A stretch of DNA of 64,000 bases from Narthecium ossifragum (lineage: Eukaryota; Streptophyta; Magnoliopsida; Dioscoreales; Nartheciaceae), in NCBI GenBank assembly GCA_963920575.1, contig OY986972.1, positions 24,228,672 through 24,292,671 on the forward strand. Reading direction: 5' to 3'. Numbering within the stretch: position 1 is the first letter of the stretch; each line of letters begins with the position of its first letter. Positions 23,575-36,952 of the stretch are shown here, one piece after another. The notes beneath the pieces are model-generated. The model was given only the letters and a program-made list of their open reading frames with translations. It did not search any database and had not been told where the DNA came from. Made by a program: the position numbers and the translations under genes.

Positions 23575-25067
23575 ATGAGCGACTTCACCAAATGGCAGTT
23601 GTTGCATACTGTGATCGCTATCCTAACTCTTCTACGTGGTTGCACTGCAAGAGATTCAATAACAACATCTCAACCCCTCTCCTACAACCAAACCCTCGTC
23701 TCCGCCAGAGGGACCTTCGCGCTCGGCTTCTTCCATCCGGGGACCTCTGATGCCCGGTACATCAGCATATGGTACAACAACATACCTGTTAAGACCGTCA
23801 TATGGGTCGCCAACCGCCAGGCTCCCGTGACAACCTCAACGCCAACCTGGCCATCACCGGCGATGGAAGCCTTTATATCATCGATGGGAATGGCACGTCA
23901 ACCGTCTCCCTGGCATCGGCACCCGGCCTGACCAACCCTATGGCGCAGTTGCTGGACACGGGCAACTTTGTCTTTACCGCCGGCGGTGGCCTCGCGTGGC
24001 AGAGCTTCGATCACCCGACCGACACGCTACTCCCGGGGATGATGCTCGGGTTGGACTTCCCCTCCGGGCTCAACCGGAACCTCACGGCTTGGAAGAGAGA
24101 CGACGACCCACCCCCCAGCAACTTCACTCTCGCCATGGATCCCCATGGCGACCCCCAGCTCACGCTATGGTCCGGCTCCGTCCGCAAGATGCGGTCCGGG
24201 CCTTTGACGGGCAGCGAATTCAGCGCCATCATACCGGATACTCGAGCCTATAGCTTGTTCATCTTCGACTACGTCAACAACAAAGATGAGCTCTACTACT
24301 CCTACAATCTCACTGACAAATCCTTCATCACAAGATTGGTGGTGAATCCAAACGGCGTCTCACAGCGGTTCGTGTGGCTCGAAGGCTCCGGCATTTGGAA
24401 CCTGTTCTATTACTCCCCCAACAATCCATGCGACTTGTATGCGGTGTGCGGGCCTTCTGCGACGTGCAACAACAACGACTCCCCGTTGTGCAGCTGCCTA
24501 CCGGGGTTCACGCCGAGATCGCCTAGAGACTGGGCGCTGCGCGATTGGTCCGCCGGGTGCGTTCGAAAGACGCCATTGGATTGCCCGAATGACACCGACG
24601 GGTTTGCGAAGCTGAGCAATGCGCTCTTGCCGGACACAGCGGTTAATGTGACCGTTGACATGACCATGGGGCTCGATGAGTGCTCTGCTCTGTGCCAGAG
24701 GAGTTGCTCGTGCACGGGCTACGCGAACGCCGACGTGCGTAACGGCGGGAGCAGGTGCATCATGTGGTCGACGGAGCTCATCGACACCTCCTTCTACCCC
24801 AGCTCCGGGCAGGATCTCTATATCCGTTTGGCGGCCGCCGATCTCGGTGAGTACTCTTACTGTTAAAATTAGCATGACAGAAATTATAACCGTCTGGTTG
24901 CTAGTCACATAACTTCCCATGATCGACACCGGCCAACAAGGGCGGCGCCGGCGATGGTGTGGCCGGAGTAAGCTTAGGGCGGTGGCGTTGGTGGTGAATA
25001 TATATATTTTCTATTCACGCCAAAAAAGAAGATTCCTCCATTTCGCATAGGGTTTAGTTGCTAGTTT

Positions 25068-25264
25068 TTTTTTTTTTTTTTTTATGAATTGAGCCACACA
25101 AGGGGTTGGATTTCTTACATCAGGTTATCCAAAATTACAATTTCATCCTCCGAAACCCACCATAAAGAGTTACCGGAGCAATGACACCATCTCACCACAC
25201 CGTCGACTCTAACATTAGAAAACCGAGGGACGTGCACTACAAGGACGGATTCAAAAAGTAAAAT
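25068..25264 (-). mobile_element. Severely 5'-truncated L1 retroposon (3' tail only)
   Basis: A poly-T run on the plus strand (a poly-A tail for a minus-strand insert) is followed by about 180 bp. The insert is flanked by the 15-bp duplication TTTAGTTGCTAGTTT (25053-25067 and 25265-25279). The ATTGAGCC word after the poly-T also begins the L1 at 44807-45768, suggesting the same family. The insertion is in pseudogene 3. Confidence 0.75.
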
Positions 25265-25754
25265 TTTAGTTGCTAGTTTCTTCTCGTCAAAGTCTTCTTA
25301 TCATGAACTCACTGTCAGTACTTCAAATTTTACCTGGGTAATCCACCGTTAGCACTTAAAATGTTACCTTCTTGCACAAACAAGGTAGACAACAACTGAT
25401 ATATTATGGTGCATAATCTTGGTTACTTAAGTAATGCGATGTCCTTTGTAGTTGGTCACTCAGCCACTTGTCTTAACTAACAAAAAAAAGGTAGTTTGAT
25501 GTCACCTATTAGCTAAGAAAGTTTGAATACTTCCTTTATTGCAGTCTGGGTAACGAATTTAATGCGTTAAATTATACGTATCTTTCAGTTTCGATAGGAG
25601 TTCTTTGGAGGCAAGACACCATAATCTATTCAAAGTAGCGTTTTTTTCTTTGTTTGTTTTTTGATTGGTTGAGCCTGTAGGCTAATATAAACAATTATAA
25701 GTAGTCTAAAACATCCGTACCCATCCTCGAGATCCACATGGCGGAATATAAATA

Positions 25755-25975
25755 TGTATCGAGGCTTTGTTTGGTACGGAAATAAGTGGGAAATAATACC
25801 CTTATTTTCATACTTATTTTTAAACATTTTTTTATTTTAAATAATTATTATTCATTTATTCTCATTACATCTATAACTATTATTCTACTTTTTCTTATTC
25901 TAAATAATAATTATTATTTTATTCCTATTTTTTAATTCAAAATTTCTTATTCTGAAATAAACAAAACCTGTGAAA
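25755..25975. mobile_element. Probable MITE in pseudogene 3
   Basis: An AT-rich 210-bp block bounded by GGCTTTGTTTGGTACGGAAA on the left and TTCTGAAATAAACAAAACC on the right, imperfect inverted ends of the type seen in small DNA elements. Target duplication is not clear. It lies just upstream of the surviving last exon, where exons 2-6 are missing. Confidence 0.5.
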
Positions 25976-26287
25976 GTTCTCAAAAAATAATTCTTGCAGA
26001 CATGGAGCTTGTGGAAAGAAGGGGAAATCATAAAGCTAATTGATCCATCAATTGACAGCTCCTTCCATGTTACTGAAGTCCTAACATGCATAAAAGTTGG
26101 CTTACTATGCGTCCAAGAATGCCCCGAAGACCGACCAGCAATGCCATCTGTTGTTTTGATGCTTGGAAATGATAGTCAGTCATTGCCTGAACCTAAACAA
26201 CCTGGTTTCGCAATCAAGAGAGGCTCCTATAAAGAAGATAGTGGATGCGTGAATGAGATGTCACTGACAATGGCTGTAGGAAGATAG

Positions 26288-27890
26288 TTAAATTGTCTGA
26301 AGAACTCGAACGAATTATTATTCATTGGAAGGCATGTTTTAGTAGCTTAGGTTGTTTGAAAATTTGGGAGTGTTAGTTATTTTTCGTGTATACAAGTTTA
26401 GATTGTGAAATAATGTGCATAGGTACTGATCTACTGTAGTCTTTCCAAGTATTATCTCAAAATGTACAGAGTTCATAATATATATTAATAAAATGACCTA
26501 TTGTCAGCCTGTTGTTTCTTTTTTCTCACTCTGATAGCATGTAATCGTTTAATGATTAACGGTATTTTAGGCCCACAAAATGGATTTCATCAAACAAATG
26601 CGACCATTGATTCAAATGAATGCGTGAATTCCTACTGCTCAATAAAAAGCAGGAACATTCGAGGGAAGCACCGGCGGGAACAGTGCTGCAAACTGAGGCT
26701 TCTGTTGCGGTGCATGGGAAGGGAATTGCTTGGATTGGAGTAGTTTGCTTGCAGGAAGGAGGGGCTGTCAAGTGGAAGGCCAAACAACAAACGATGGTGA
26801 GTTCTATAATGCAAGCAGAGTAGTTGTGTCATAAACTTCGCTGTTCGTGTGGCTATTGATGATGAAGGGCAGATGCAGGTGAATGGTCGTCTGCCCCATG
26901 AACTTCATTGTCTGAAGGAGTTGCTGGACATTTGATGGCTTACTGGTCGTGCCCAGGTGTTCTTGCTTGTGCTTATTCCAAGGGAATTGAATATGTCGAG
27001 AAAATTAAGAGCGAAACTCCCCCATGTAAACACCGGTTGCTATTTGTTGCATTCTTTTATAGCTAATTGCGAGAAACCTGGGTTCACTATTTACCAATTT
27101 ATCACCACTAAGGCGGTTTAGCAGTCAAGACTCTAATTTTCTGTGTCAGGTCATTTTTACGAATTCTTTGTGAGTCTATGATGAATTGATGATTCAGACA
27201 CGTCATTAAGAACTGTTATTCGCCGCCTGGGCCGGCATTAAAAAGCATCTCTCTCGAGCACTGTTGATCAGCCACTCACCTCACCGGCGTCCATTAACTC
27301 CGGTAAGTCCATTGCTTCTGAGGACATTGACCTCACCAACCTCCCAAACCGCTGCTTCCATCACCATCATTGCTCGCCATCAAGAAAAAGGGAGAGGAAG
27401 AGTTGTGTTTCAGTATTATTAAAAACTAGTTCCCTTGTGATTATTAAATCATGACCGGCGAGAAGAGCGGCAGCGATGGGTTCACCATCGTGAAAGAGGG
27501 AGAGGAAGAGGGGTTTTGATATTATTAAAGGAGTGAGTCTTTCTGTTCAAATCCTCGCTGCTGACTTCACCAATATCCTCATTTTTCACCGTCGCCAGTC
27601 TCCTTTTCTTTCTCTACGTCTCCTCCATCACCACCATGCGATATCTTGGGTGTTGGGGGGTTGATTAGAGTGGGATTCCAGAAGATTGGATCTGAACGGC
27701 CAGATGTGAGCCTTCGTTACTTGCCCCCGAATCCTCAAAAATAAGACCTCTACCTGCCATGATCAAGACATCCGTGCCATAGAAAACCCTCTCCCTCTCT
27801 GTGACTTCTGAACTGTGCACACGTTTTTGTATTTCTAAGCAGTCGTTGTTTCCAGAGAAAGGTTTGGGTAACAGGCATGTCGTGGTGGAG
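26288..27890. other. Intergenic with decayed retroelement-like tract
   Basis: At about 26759-26820 one frame reads GAVKWKAKQQTMVSSIMQAE, which resembles the RNase H motif of Ty1/copia polyproteins (W-x-SK-Q ... AEAE), followed by stops; support is weak. At 27380-27540 two similar blocks with GGGAGAGGAAGAG occur. The leader TTTTTGTATTTCTAAGCAG at 27825-27843 matches the other plus-strand SRLK leaders. Confidence 0.35.
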
Positions 27891-30800
27891 ATGAGAGAAC
27901 CCACCAAACGGCAATCGTTGCATATTCTCAGTATCCTAACTCTTCTCTTTGGTTGCTCTGCAAGAGATTCCATAACCCCAACTCAACCCCTCTCCTTCAA
28001 CCAAACCCTCGTCTCCGGCGGCGGGGCCTTCGCGCTCGGCTTCTTCCAACCGGGGACCTCTGATGCCCGGTACATCGGCATATGGTACAACAACATCCCC
28101 GTTAAGACCGTCATATGGGTCGCCAACCGCCAGACTCCCGTGACAACCTCCAACGCCAGCCTGGTGATCGCCGGCGATGGAAGCCTTAATATCATCGATG
28201 CGAATGGCACGTCGACCGTCTCCCTGGCATCGGCATCCGGCCTGACCAACCCTATGGCGCAGTTGCTGGACACCGGCAACTTTGTCTTTACCGCCGCCGG
28301 TGGCCTCGCGTGGCAGAGCTTCGATCACCCGACCGACACGCTACTCCCGGGGATGAAGCTGGGGTTGGACTTCCGCGCCGGGCTCAATCGGAACCTCACG
28401 GCTTGGAAGAGAGACGACGATCCATCCCCCAGCAGCTTCACTCTCAACTTGGATCCCCGCGGCGACCCCCAGCTCACGCTATGGTCCGGCTCCGTCCGGA
28501 AGTGGCGGTCCGGGCCGTGGACCGGTATCCAATTCTCCGGCGTACCGGAGACTCGAACCTATAGCACGTTCATCTTCAATTACGTCAACAACAAAGCTGA
28601 GCTCTACTATTCCTACGATCTGACCGACAAATCCATCATCACAAGATTGCTGGTGAATCAATCCGGCGCGACACAGCGGTTCGTGTGGCTTGACGGCCCC
28701 GGCATGTGGAGCTTGTTCTATTACACTCCCAAGAGTCCGTGCGACGCCTTCGCGCCTTGCGGGCCTTACGCGACGTGCGACAACAACGACTCCCCGATGT
28801 GCAGCTGCCTGCCGGGGTTCACGCCGAAATCGCCTAAAGACTGGGTGCTGCGCGACGGGTCGGCCGGGTGCGTTCGAAAGACGCCATTGGATTGCTGGAA
28901 TGGCACCGACGGGTTCACGAAGCTGAGCAATGCGCTTTTGCCGGACACGGCGGTTAATGTGACCGTTGACATGACCACGGCGCTCGACGAGTGCTCTGTT
29001 CTGTGCCAGAGGAATTCCTCGTGCACGGGGTACGCGAACGCCGACGTGCGTAACGGCGGTAGCGGGTGCATCATGTGGGCGACGGAGCTCACGGACATCG
29101 AAGTCTACCCCGGCGCCGGTCAGGATCTCTATATCCGGCTGGCGGCCGCCGATGTCGGTGAGTACTCTTGCTGTTTCATTTGCCATGCATGACCGACAAA
29201 TCAATTACTCACCGTCACGGTTGCTAGTCACATGAGCACCCATAATCTATACCGGCCAACAAAGGCGGAGATGGTGTGGCCGGAGTTAGCTCAGGGCGGT
29301 GGGGTTAGTGGCGGTGAATACATACATTAGTTTTTGTGGTGTATAATATGCCGTCAGCCGCAAATCCTTGTGCTTTTTTCCTTTGGCTTTCACATTATCC
29401 TCTGCTTGCATTCTGCATAAAGTTTGTTTCTTTAAAATAAGACATTTGCTTCCTAGTTTCTGGTTGTCGAAGTCTTCCATTCACGGACTCCTGGCTAAAG
29501 TGTTTTTTACCTGGGTAATCTCACTGTTTACACACAAAAAAGGTTGACAAGAACAGATATATTATGGCGCATAAAGTTGTTTACTTGAGTAGTGTGATGT
29601 CACCTATTAGCTAAGAAAGTTTGAATACTTGGCGTCACATTAAACATATCTTATCTTCCATAGGAGTTTCGCACGACACCATAATATAAGGACATCCAAA
29701 ATCCATATGGGGTGACAATGTGAATCAGAATAAGTCGTCTGAGAGCTATTAGATTGGTGGAGTCAACAAAATCTAATTTAATGGATGGAAAAAGATATAT
29801 TTATCTGTTTTTAGAGTTCTGCTAGGAAATTAATGGAGGTGGAGACTTGGTTATTGTTGGTTGTTTGTAGCTTCCAGTCTGAACCAGTCTCGGAGCAGTG
29901 GACAACCAGTAGCAGCTATAGTGGTGAGCGTAGTGATAGGGACACTACTGCTTGTTTCTGTGGGACTTATCATATGGAGAAGGAAGATGAGGAGAGGTAT
30001 TATCCAATTTTCATCTATACTTTGAAGAGTGGCATTTTGCCTTCATTTTTTAGGCACTACATTGTTACTGACATCATCCTGTTTGCTTGTACGAAGAGAG
30101 GCATGGTCCCATTTCCTTGCGTGAGGATACAGGAGAAGCGGAGCTGGAGTTGCCTCTGTTTAGTTTGGCAGCAGTATCAGCTGCAACAGATGACTTCTCC
30201 ATGAACAATAAGCTTGGGGAAGGTGGTTTTGGCCCTGTTTACAAGGTACAACTCCATGCGTACGCTGCATTTCAGGAACGTAGACCAAAGTAATGTCTGA
30301 TACATGCTTGATGTAATGGTTGGCAGGGGAAGTTGAAGAATGGACAAGAAATAGCTGTAAAAGCTCTCTCAAGGACTTCGATGCAAGGGATCGACGAGTT
30401 CAAGAATGAAGTTGTGTTGATCGCAAAGCTTCAACATAGGAACCTTGTTCGCATCCTGGGATGCTGCATCCAAGGAGAGGAAAGGATGTTGATATATGAG
30501 TACATGCCTAACAAAAGCTTGGATGCCTTCTTATTTGGTTTGCACTTTGCCCTCTGCCTCGATATATTATGCTTTTCAAACACTCTCGCATAATAGGGAA
30601 TGATGCTAATGATGCATTAAATCCAAATGGATTTATGACTCTTTCTATCATTCACTTCAAATAGATCTATAGAACTTTGAAGAACATAAGAACAAAAGTC
30701 TGAAATTTATTGTCAGCTGAGGAAAGAAGAGCGCTGTTAGATTGGCGAACACGCCATCACATCATTGAAGGGATTGCTCGAGGACTTCTCTACCTTCATG

Positions 30801-31587
30801 AAGACTCCAGACTGAGAATCATCCATAGAGATCTTAAAGCTAGCAACATTCTCCTTGATGAGGAAATGAACCCCAAGATCTCAGACTTTGGTATGGCAAG
30901 AGTTTTCGGAGGAGACGAGGCAAGAACTAAGACAATGAGAGTGGTTGGCACATAGTAAGTAATAATATTCTCTAGAACTATATCTTTGGTTGTTTCATTT
31001 CCATTGATGGATCATAGCATTACATAATCTTAATATCTTACAGTGGATATATGTCTCCCGAATATGCCATGGATGGGATTTTCTCAGTGAAGTCTGATGT
31101 CTTCAGCTTTGGTGTTCTGGTGCTTGAAATTCTCAGTGGCGTCAAGAACAGAGGAGTTTATCTCTCTGAGCCTCATCAATACCTTCTCGGACGTGTATGC
31201 ACACAACATTTGATTCTGTTGTTTTACCATTCCAACTATCAAAGATTGTTGTGACAGTTCTAAAAACAATCCTTGCAGGCATGGAGTTTGTGGAAAGATG
31301 GGGAAATCCTACAGCTAATTGAACCATCAGTTGAAAAATCGCTCTATGTTACTCAAGTCCTGACCTGCGCAAAAGTTGGATTATTATGCGTGCAAGAACG
31401 CCCTCAAGACAGACCGACAATGTCATCTGTTGTTTTGATGCTTGGTAGTGATGGTCAGTCATTGCCTGAACCGAAACAACCTGGTTTCGCAATCAAGTCA
31501 GGCTCCTCTGAAGCATATTCTTCTTCAAGTAAGATAGAGTGTCAAAGTGTAAGTGATATGTCACTTACAACGACCCTAGGGAGATAG
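27891..31587 (+). CDS. SRLK gene 4: G-type lectin S-receptor-like Ser/Thr kinase, 816 aa
   Basis: Closest paralogue of gene 2; receptor kinase with extracellular lectin and PAN parts and a cytoplasmic kinase. Exons: 27891-29157, 29871-29996, 30097-30245, 30327-30537, 30717-30954, 31044-31194, 31279-31587. The signal peptide (about 1-23) precedes the bulb-type lectin, S-locus glycoprotein and EGF/PAN regions; the helix lies in exon 2 (about 435-455). The kinase has LGEGGFG, K526, HRD 621-623 and DFG 641-643, all intact. The start MREPTKRQ was chosen by alignment with genes 2 and 3, although an in-frame ATG exists at 27801 in the leader. Odd: a PAN cysteine conserved in all other copies is serine (TCC 29016-29018). 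The last exon has a longer Ser-rich tail than gene 2. Confidence 0.9.
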
Positions 31588-32801
31588 TAAAATTGTTTAA
31601 AGAATTACGAGAAATCTGGATATATCGTAAGACATCCTTTACTTACTTTGTTCGATATTGCAAGTTATGTTTTGCGTATACAACTTCAGATTTTGAATTA
31701 AATTAATGTGCATCAGTGCTGATCACCTATTGTACATAGTCTTTCCAAGTATCGTCTCAATATGTAGACAGAGTTCATCAGATATATATAAAAGGACTTC
31801 TTCTCAGCCCGTTGATGATTTCAGTAGAATTCTTAATGTTCTCAGAAACATGAGAACTTATTTCCTTCCTAGCTGCTACAAGAGAAAGCAAATCCTCTAG
31901 TAATTAGATCGGTCTCAGTAAAACAGACAAACACAAGTGCAGATTAATTTATTAATGCCCATTCTGACATAAAAAAACCTCCTTTCGTTCTTGGGTTTCT
32001 TGTTTTAGAAGTTCTTTTCCTAATAGCCTATGATATAAGACCGGGAATGATCTTTTCAAGTTTGATAGGATACTATAGAACAATGTTCACATAATCTTGC
32101 TGAATATTGTAATGGATTTGATGGGTTGTTACGTTCTATCCGTAAAAGTTTGATCATCTTTTCCGGTCCAACAATTTAGCAAATTGATCCCTTATTATCT
32201 GCATCAGCCGCATTCACACGAGATATAGTCCACAGAAATGAGAAGGAAAACTCTTGTTCTATTTTTGGTTAGTCATGTTCAAGAATCAAGATTGTGAGAC
32301 TCTGAGACTACGGATAATCGGATATTCTATGCTGTATTTGATGTTGGTCCACTCTAATATATGTTTCAAATTTGGCTGCCATGTCTGTTTGTGTTTTTTT
32401 GTATCATTGACCACTAACAAGTTTATTTTGCATAAATTAGACCAAGTTTGCACCTAGTTCAGAACATGTGCATCTGTTTTTCGACAGGCTGACTCAAATG
32501 ATTCACACTAGTCCAGTCTTCATAATCCAGAAAATTGGTGCTATATTTCCGAGACCTGTATAGATATATATATCTTTGCCACGCATCCTAATTAAGAAAC
32601 TAGTTCGGATTCATGGTTCTTTGGGGCTCAACGAATCGAAACGAAGCCAAAAGAAAAAAGAAAATAAAAAATCTATCTTGGAATTAAGTTCTACAAGCTA
32701 GTACGGAGAACTAATTAATAAACTGTCAACATGATTGAAACGAACTATATATATATAATGTATTGGCTACCCCATGAAAGTAGCAAGCAATAGCGTGAAG
32801 A
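31588..32801. other. Intergenic between genes 4 and 5
   Basis: No gene, transposon end or RNA gene recognised. Open frames of 64-67 aa lack any family signature. Confidence 0.4.
32745..32758 (+). promoter_or_regulatory. Possible TATA box of gene 5
   Basis: The run TATATATATATAATG ends about 44 bp before the start codon of gene 5. It would leave a very short leader, so it may be a simple repeat rather than the core promoter. Confidence 0.3.
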
Positions 32802-35800
32802 ATGGAAACGCCATTATTTGTCCTAATATTCTTCATTCTGTTCTGTTCTTGCATTGCAAGAGACACCATAACCCTAACCCAGCCCCTCGTCGACGACGGC
32901 GAAATCCTGATCTCGGCCAACGGGACGTTCGCGCTGGGGTTTTTCAGCCCTCCGAACACGAAGAACCGCTACATAGGCATTTGGTTCAACAAGATAACAG
33001 TACAAACAGTAGTATGGGTGGCCAGCCGCAACATTCCGGTGAGGGGCTCCACCGGAGCCTTATTGATCACCGGAAGCGGAGCTCTTGCCATCGTCGATAA
33101 GAACTCCACCGACATCGTCTGGTCTTCCGCCGGCACGTCGAATGTGACTAATCCTGTAGCTCAGCTCCTCGACACCGGCAATTTTGTGGTGAGAGATGAG
33201 CAGCGCAGCGCCGGCGAGGATAGCCATGCATGGCAAAGCTTCGACTACCCCACCGACACGCTGATCGCCGGCATGAAGATGGGCGTCGACCTCAATACCG
33301 GGCTCAACCGCACCTTCGTGTCATGGAAGAGTGAGTCCGATCCGGCCCCCGGCAATTACTCCGTGTCGATGGACTTGCATGGTGCCCCCGAGTTCTTTGT
33401 CTGGCAAGGCACGACGAAGGTGTTTCGATCCGGACCGTGGAACGGCGTCCGGTGGAGTGGCATCCCGGACATCACGACCTACGACGGGTTCAACTTTAGC
33501 TTTGTTGATAACAAGAACGAGGTCACCTACTCCTTCTTCACCACCAGTTCTACATCGCCGATCATCTCGCGGGTAGTCGTCAATCAGACTGGGTTCGTGC
33601 AGAGGTGGGTCTGGGTGGAGGCCAGCGGCGTGTGGGACACCTACTGGTACGTGCCGAGGGACCAGTGCGACTACTTGTCGCGGGACGGCCCCTACGCAGT
33701 GTGCGATACCGATGCCACGCCCATGTGCAACTGCTTGCCGGGCTTCGCGCCCAAGGTGCCGTTGGAGTGGGCTCTGAGGAAGGTCACCAGCGGCTGCGTG
33801 CGGAGGACGCCGCTCGATTGCTGGAACGGCACCGACGGGTTCTGGACCGTGACCGGAGCCAAGTTGCCGGATAGTTCGAAGGCTACGGTGGATTTGAGCG
33901 TGACCGCGGAAGAGTGTAGGGCGATGTGCTTGAGCAATTGCTCGTGCATGGCCTACGCCGCCGCCGACATTCGCAACGGCGAGAGTGGGTGTATTATCTG
34001 GACATCGGAGCTCACCGATATCCGAGTGTACACCACCGGGCAAAACCTCTACGTCCGGCTGGCAGCCGCCGATCTAGGTAACCACTGTTACATTACACCT
34101 ATATATATAAGCTCATTAATATTTTATCCATGTTTCTTAGTAATTATTTGTATTAACATTTATGACATATAGCTATTATATGAGCATAATATCAAGTTGC
34201 TATATGACATGGATTAATTGTTGCATGTGTCCAAGTCAAGTGTCAACTGTAGATTATTTGAAGAAGGTACTGTGGGACATTAGACTTTAGACTTTGTGAC
34301 AAATTTAAGGGGATATTGTGACTGACTCTTGACAGTGACTTAAAACTTTATAATCGCTAGCTTCTGTCGGCTGTTTCTTCAAGAAGGAAACTTCACTGGA
34401 GAATGACATGTGAAAGCGTCTGCCAAGATTAATTCTCTTGAGAAAAAAATCACATATTAAACTTATTTTTTGGATTTTATAATTTAAGATCAGTTTGAGT
34501 TTTGGTTACAAATATGCGGTTTGCATGAGAAATCCGTACTTCTAATAAGTCGAGAATGACATGTTTTGCAATAAAAAACACGAAGCTAGCTATCCTAAAC
34601 TATAAAATCTGAAGCTAAGTACTGATTAAGTGAAAGCATGTAGAGAGGGTGCAATCTCAGAAGAAAAGCAATGCAGCTGTTGCTATCATAGTGAGCACTA
34701 CTACTACATCGGCGTCTCTGGTAATTGCATGTATTGGCTTTGCCATATGGAGGAGAAGGAAGACATCCAGAAAAGGTACATGATTAATGTTACATCATAT
34801 ATGGCGATCTTTCTAGTTTCCTGATCAATACCTTCATCACAGTTTGGTGCTGATAGGATTTGATGCATGTTTCCCCCATACAGTTGGATCCGGTGAGGAC
34901 TGCAGAAGTGAAAATAGCCTGGAGTTACCTGTATATGATCTTAGTACCATTACTGTCGCAACTGATAATTTCTCATCCTTAAATAAGCTCGGACAAGGTG
35001 GCTTTGGGCCTGTTTACAAGGTGATCTCCTTCTCTGGGCATGCATGAATGCCATGACTGTATATATGCATTGATTGCAGTGATCTCAACGATACAACAAA
35101 CTGCATGGATGGTTTTATTAGGTTTTTCAAGTCCAATGCATGGCAGCTGCATCAAGTGTAGGAAAGACTAATTTTGAGGATGTTAGCTAGACTATATATA
35201 TACATATAGACTCTTTCTTTTTTTCTATCATATTATGTACATGTTGAGACATCAAATTATAACATATGTCAAAAATGATGATTGGCAGGGTAAGCTTGGA
35301 GATGGACAAGAGATAGCAGTGAAGAGCCTTTCGGCAACTTCAATACAAGGGCTTGATGAGTTTAAGAACGAAGTCACTCTAATCGCTAAGCTTCAACACA
35401 GGAATCTGGTTCGACTTCTTGGTTGCTGCATTGAAGATGATGAAAGAATGTTGATATATGAATACCTGGATAATAAAAGCTTAGACATGTTTCTATTCGG
35501 TATACTCTGTTTTCTTTCTTTTTATCTTCATAGAGATAGAGATAGAAATTGTGGGCTAACCAAGATCAGTGAAATATATATTGCCAGATAAAGGAAGAAG
35601 TGCACTGCTGGATTGGCAAACAAGATACAAGATCATCTCCGGGATTGCTCGAGGGCTTCTTTACCTTCACCAAGATTCCAGATTAAGAGTCATTCACAGG
35701 GATCTCAAAGCTAGTAATATACTTCTAGATAAAGAGATGAACCCTAAGATTTCAGACTTTGGAATGGCAAGACTATTTCAAAGTGATGAGACAGAAGGAA

Positions 35801-36354
35801 ATACGAACAGAGTTGTTGGCACATAGTAAGTATGATCTGCAACCTATAATATCTATGCAGAACACCTTTACGCAAATTTTTGATGACACTGTTAATTTCC
35901 ATGCAGTGGATACATATCTCCAGAGTACTTAATGGATGGGGTTTTCTCTTTAAAGTCAGATGTATTCAGCTTTGGTGTTTTAGTTCTTGAGATCATCAGT
36001 GGTAAAAAGAATAGAGAGCTGCATGTTTCCAACCTAAACCTTCTTGCCCATGTAAGTGTAAACTTACACTATCCTAAGTTTGCTCGTGTCTTTCACCTGT
36101 AGTGATAGCACTAAATCTTCAAAAATTTACAGGTATGGAGCGTATGGAGCGAAGGAACTAGCTTGCAGATTGTTGATGAATCCATGGGTGACTCTTTCTC
36201 ACCAGATGAAGTGCTGAGATGCATCAAAGTAGGGCTCTTGTGTGTGCAAGACCGCCCGGAAGATCGGCCATTAATGTCTTCAGTGGTTCCAATATTGGGT
36301 GGTGATAATATATCATTAGCAGATCCAAAACATCCTGGTTTAATCATGAGATGA
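32802..36354 (+). CDS. SRLK gene 5: diverged G-type lectin receptor-like kinase, 786 aa
   Basis: Plus-strand SRLK more distant from genes 2 and 4. Exons: 32802-34077, 34644-34775, 34884-35020, 35289-35499, 35588-35825, 35907-36051, 36133-36354. The signal peptide [19 protein letters not shown] is followed by bulb-type lectin, S-locus region ([15 protein letters not shown]), EGF-like and PAN regions; the helix is in exon 2 (about 437-460). Kinase: LGQGGFG, K527, HRD 622-624, DFG 642-644. Oddities: one EGF-like cysteine is aspartate (GAC 33684-33686). The protein ends MR-stop (TGA 36352-36354) where the relic exon at 36953-37120 has RR and about 25 more residues, so the tail is truncated by a nonsense change. 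Exon 1 is GC-rich, the rest AT-rich. Confidence 0.87.
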
Positions 36355-36952
36355 TTTCCCCTTGAGAAAGAGTTATCTACAAGTAATCAAGATTGGCCAA
36401 ATGTTCAATGATATCACTGTTGCCTGAGGTGCGTTGTATAAACTAGCGGTTTTTATAAGGCTGATGATATGTAATTAGCTAATATGAAATTCCTATTTAG
36501 TGGTAAATTTAGAATCTTTGACACTATAACTCAGCCCAATCAAATTAATGTGAAAAGAAACATTAGTATTCCTGTAAGAGAAACCCAATCCTATTAGATG
36601 GATCTCAGTTCAAGGGGTCAAAGAAGGGCCCTTCACTGTAACAGCAACAGATGGGTATTGCTATTAGATTGTTCCTTCTTATTTCCAACCTCTTTCCAGT
36701 ACTGCTTCTTCTCCCATAATGACAGATAAAACCACAATTATTTACGTATCTTCTCCATCATAGTAGAAGAAGGAGCAATGGAATTTGCAAATATAGATGT
36801 CCAAGTGAGCAGCTTAATTAACCAATTCACGGCTATATTGAAGAGAAGCGATAGGTTAACACACAGATTAAACTTGCATTGACCAACTCTTCCTCCCCTG
36901 TTTTTTACCTATTTATTAGTTTATCCTAATAAAAATCGGCTATCGTTCTTTA

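Larger units (their letters stand above)
23575..26287 (+). pseudogene. SRLK pseudogene 3 (frameshift, kinase exons lost)
   Basis: Exon 1 (23575-24846) reads MSDFTKWQLLHTVIAILTLL, then bulb-lectin, S-locus and PAN regions as in genes 2 and 4. A single C is missing near 23837 (CCTCAACGCC for CCTCCAACGCC), shifting the frame in the lectin domain. The exon 1 donor GGTGAGTAC is kept. Exons 2 to 6 (membrane helix and most of the kinase) are absent; only the last exon remains (26000-26287, TWSLWKEGEIIKLIDPSID onward, TAG stop). The gap contains a short L1 tail and a probable MITE. No functional receptor can be made. Confidence 0.9.

Noticed and set aside
25062..25085. Poly-T run as a transcription terminator
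   Set aside because: It is the poly-A tail of a reverse-oriented L1 insertion with a 15-bp target duplication.
26759..26825. Ty1/copia RNase H domain
   Set aside because: Only about 20 residues look similar and neighbouring frames are closed; mentioned only within the intergenic entry.
33321..34043. 240-aa minus-strand frame opposite gene 5 exon 1
   Set aside because: Antisense shadow of a GC-rich exon, without family signature.
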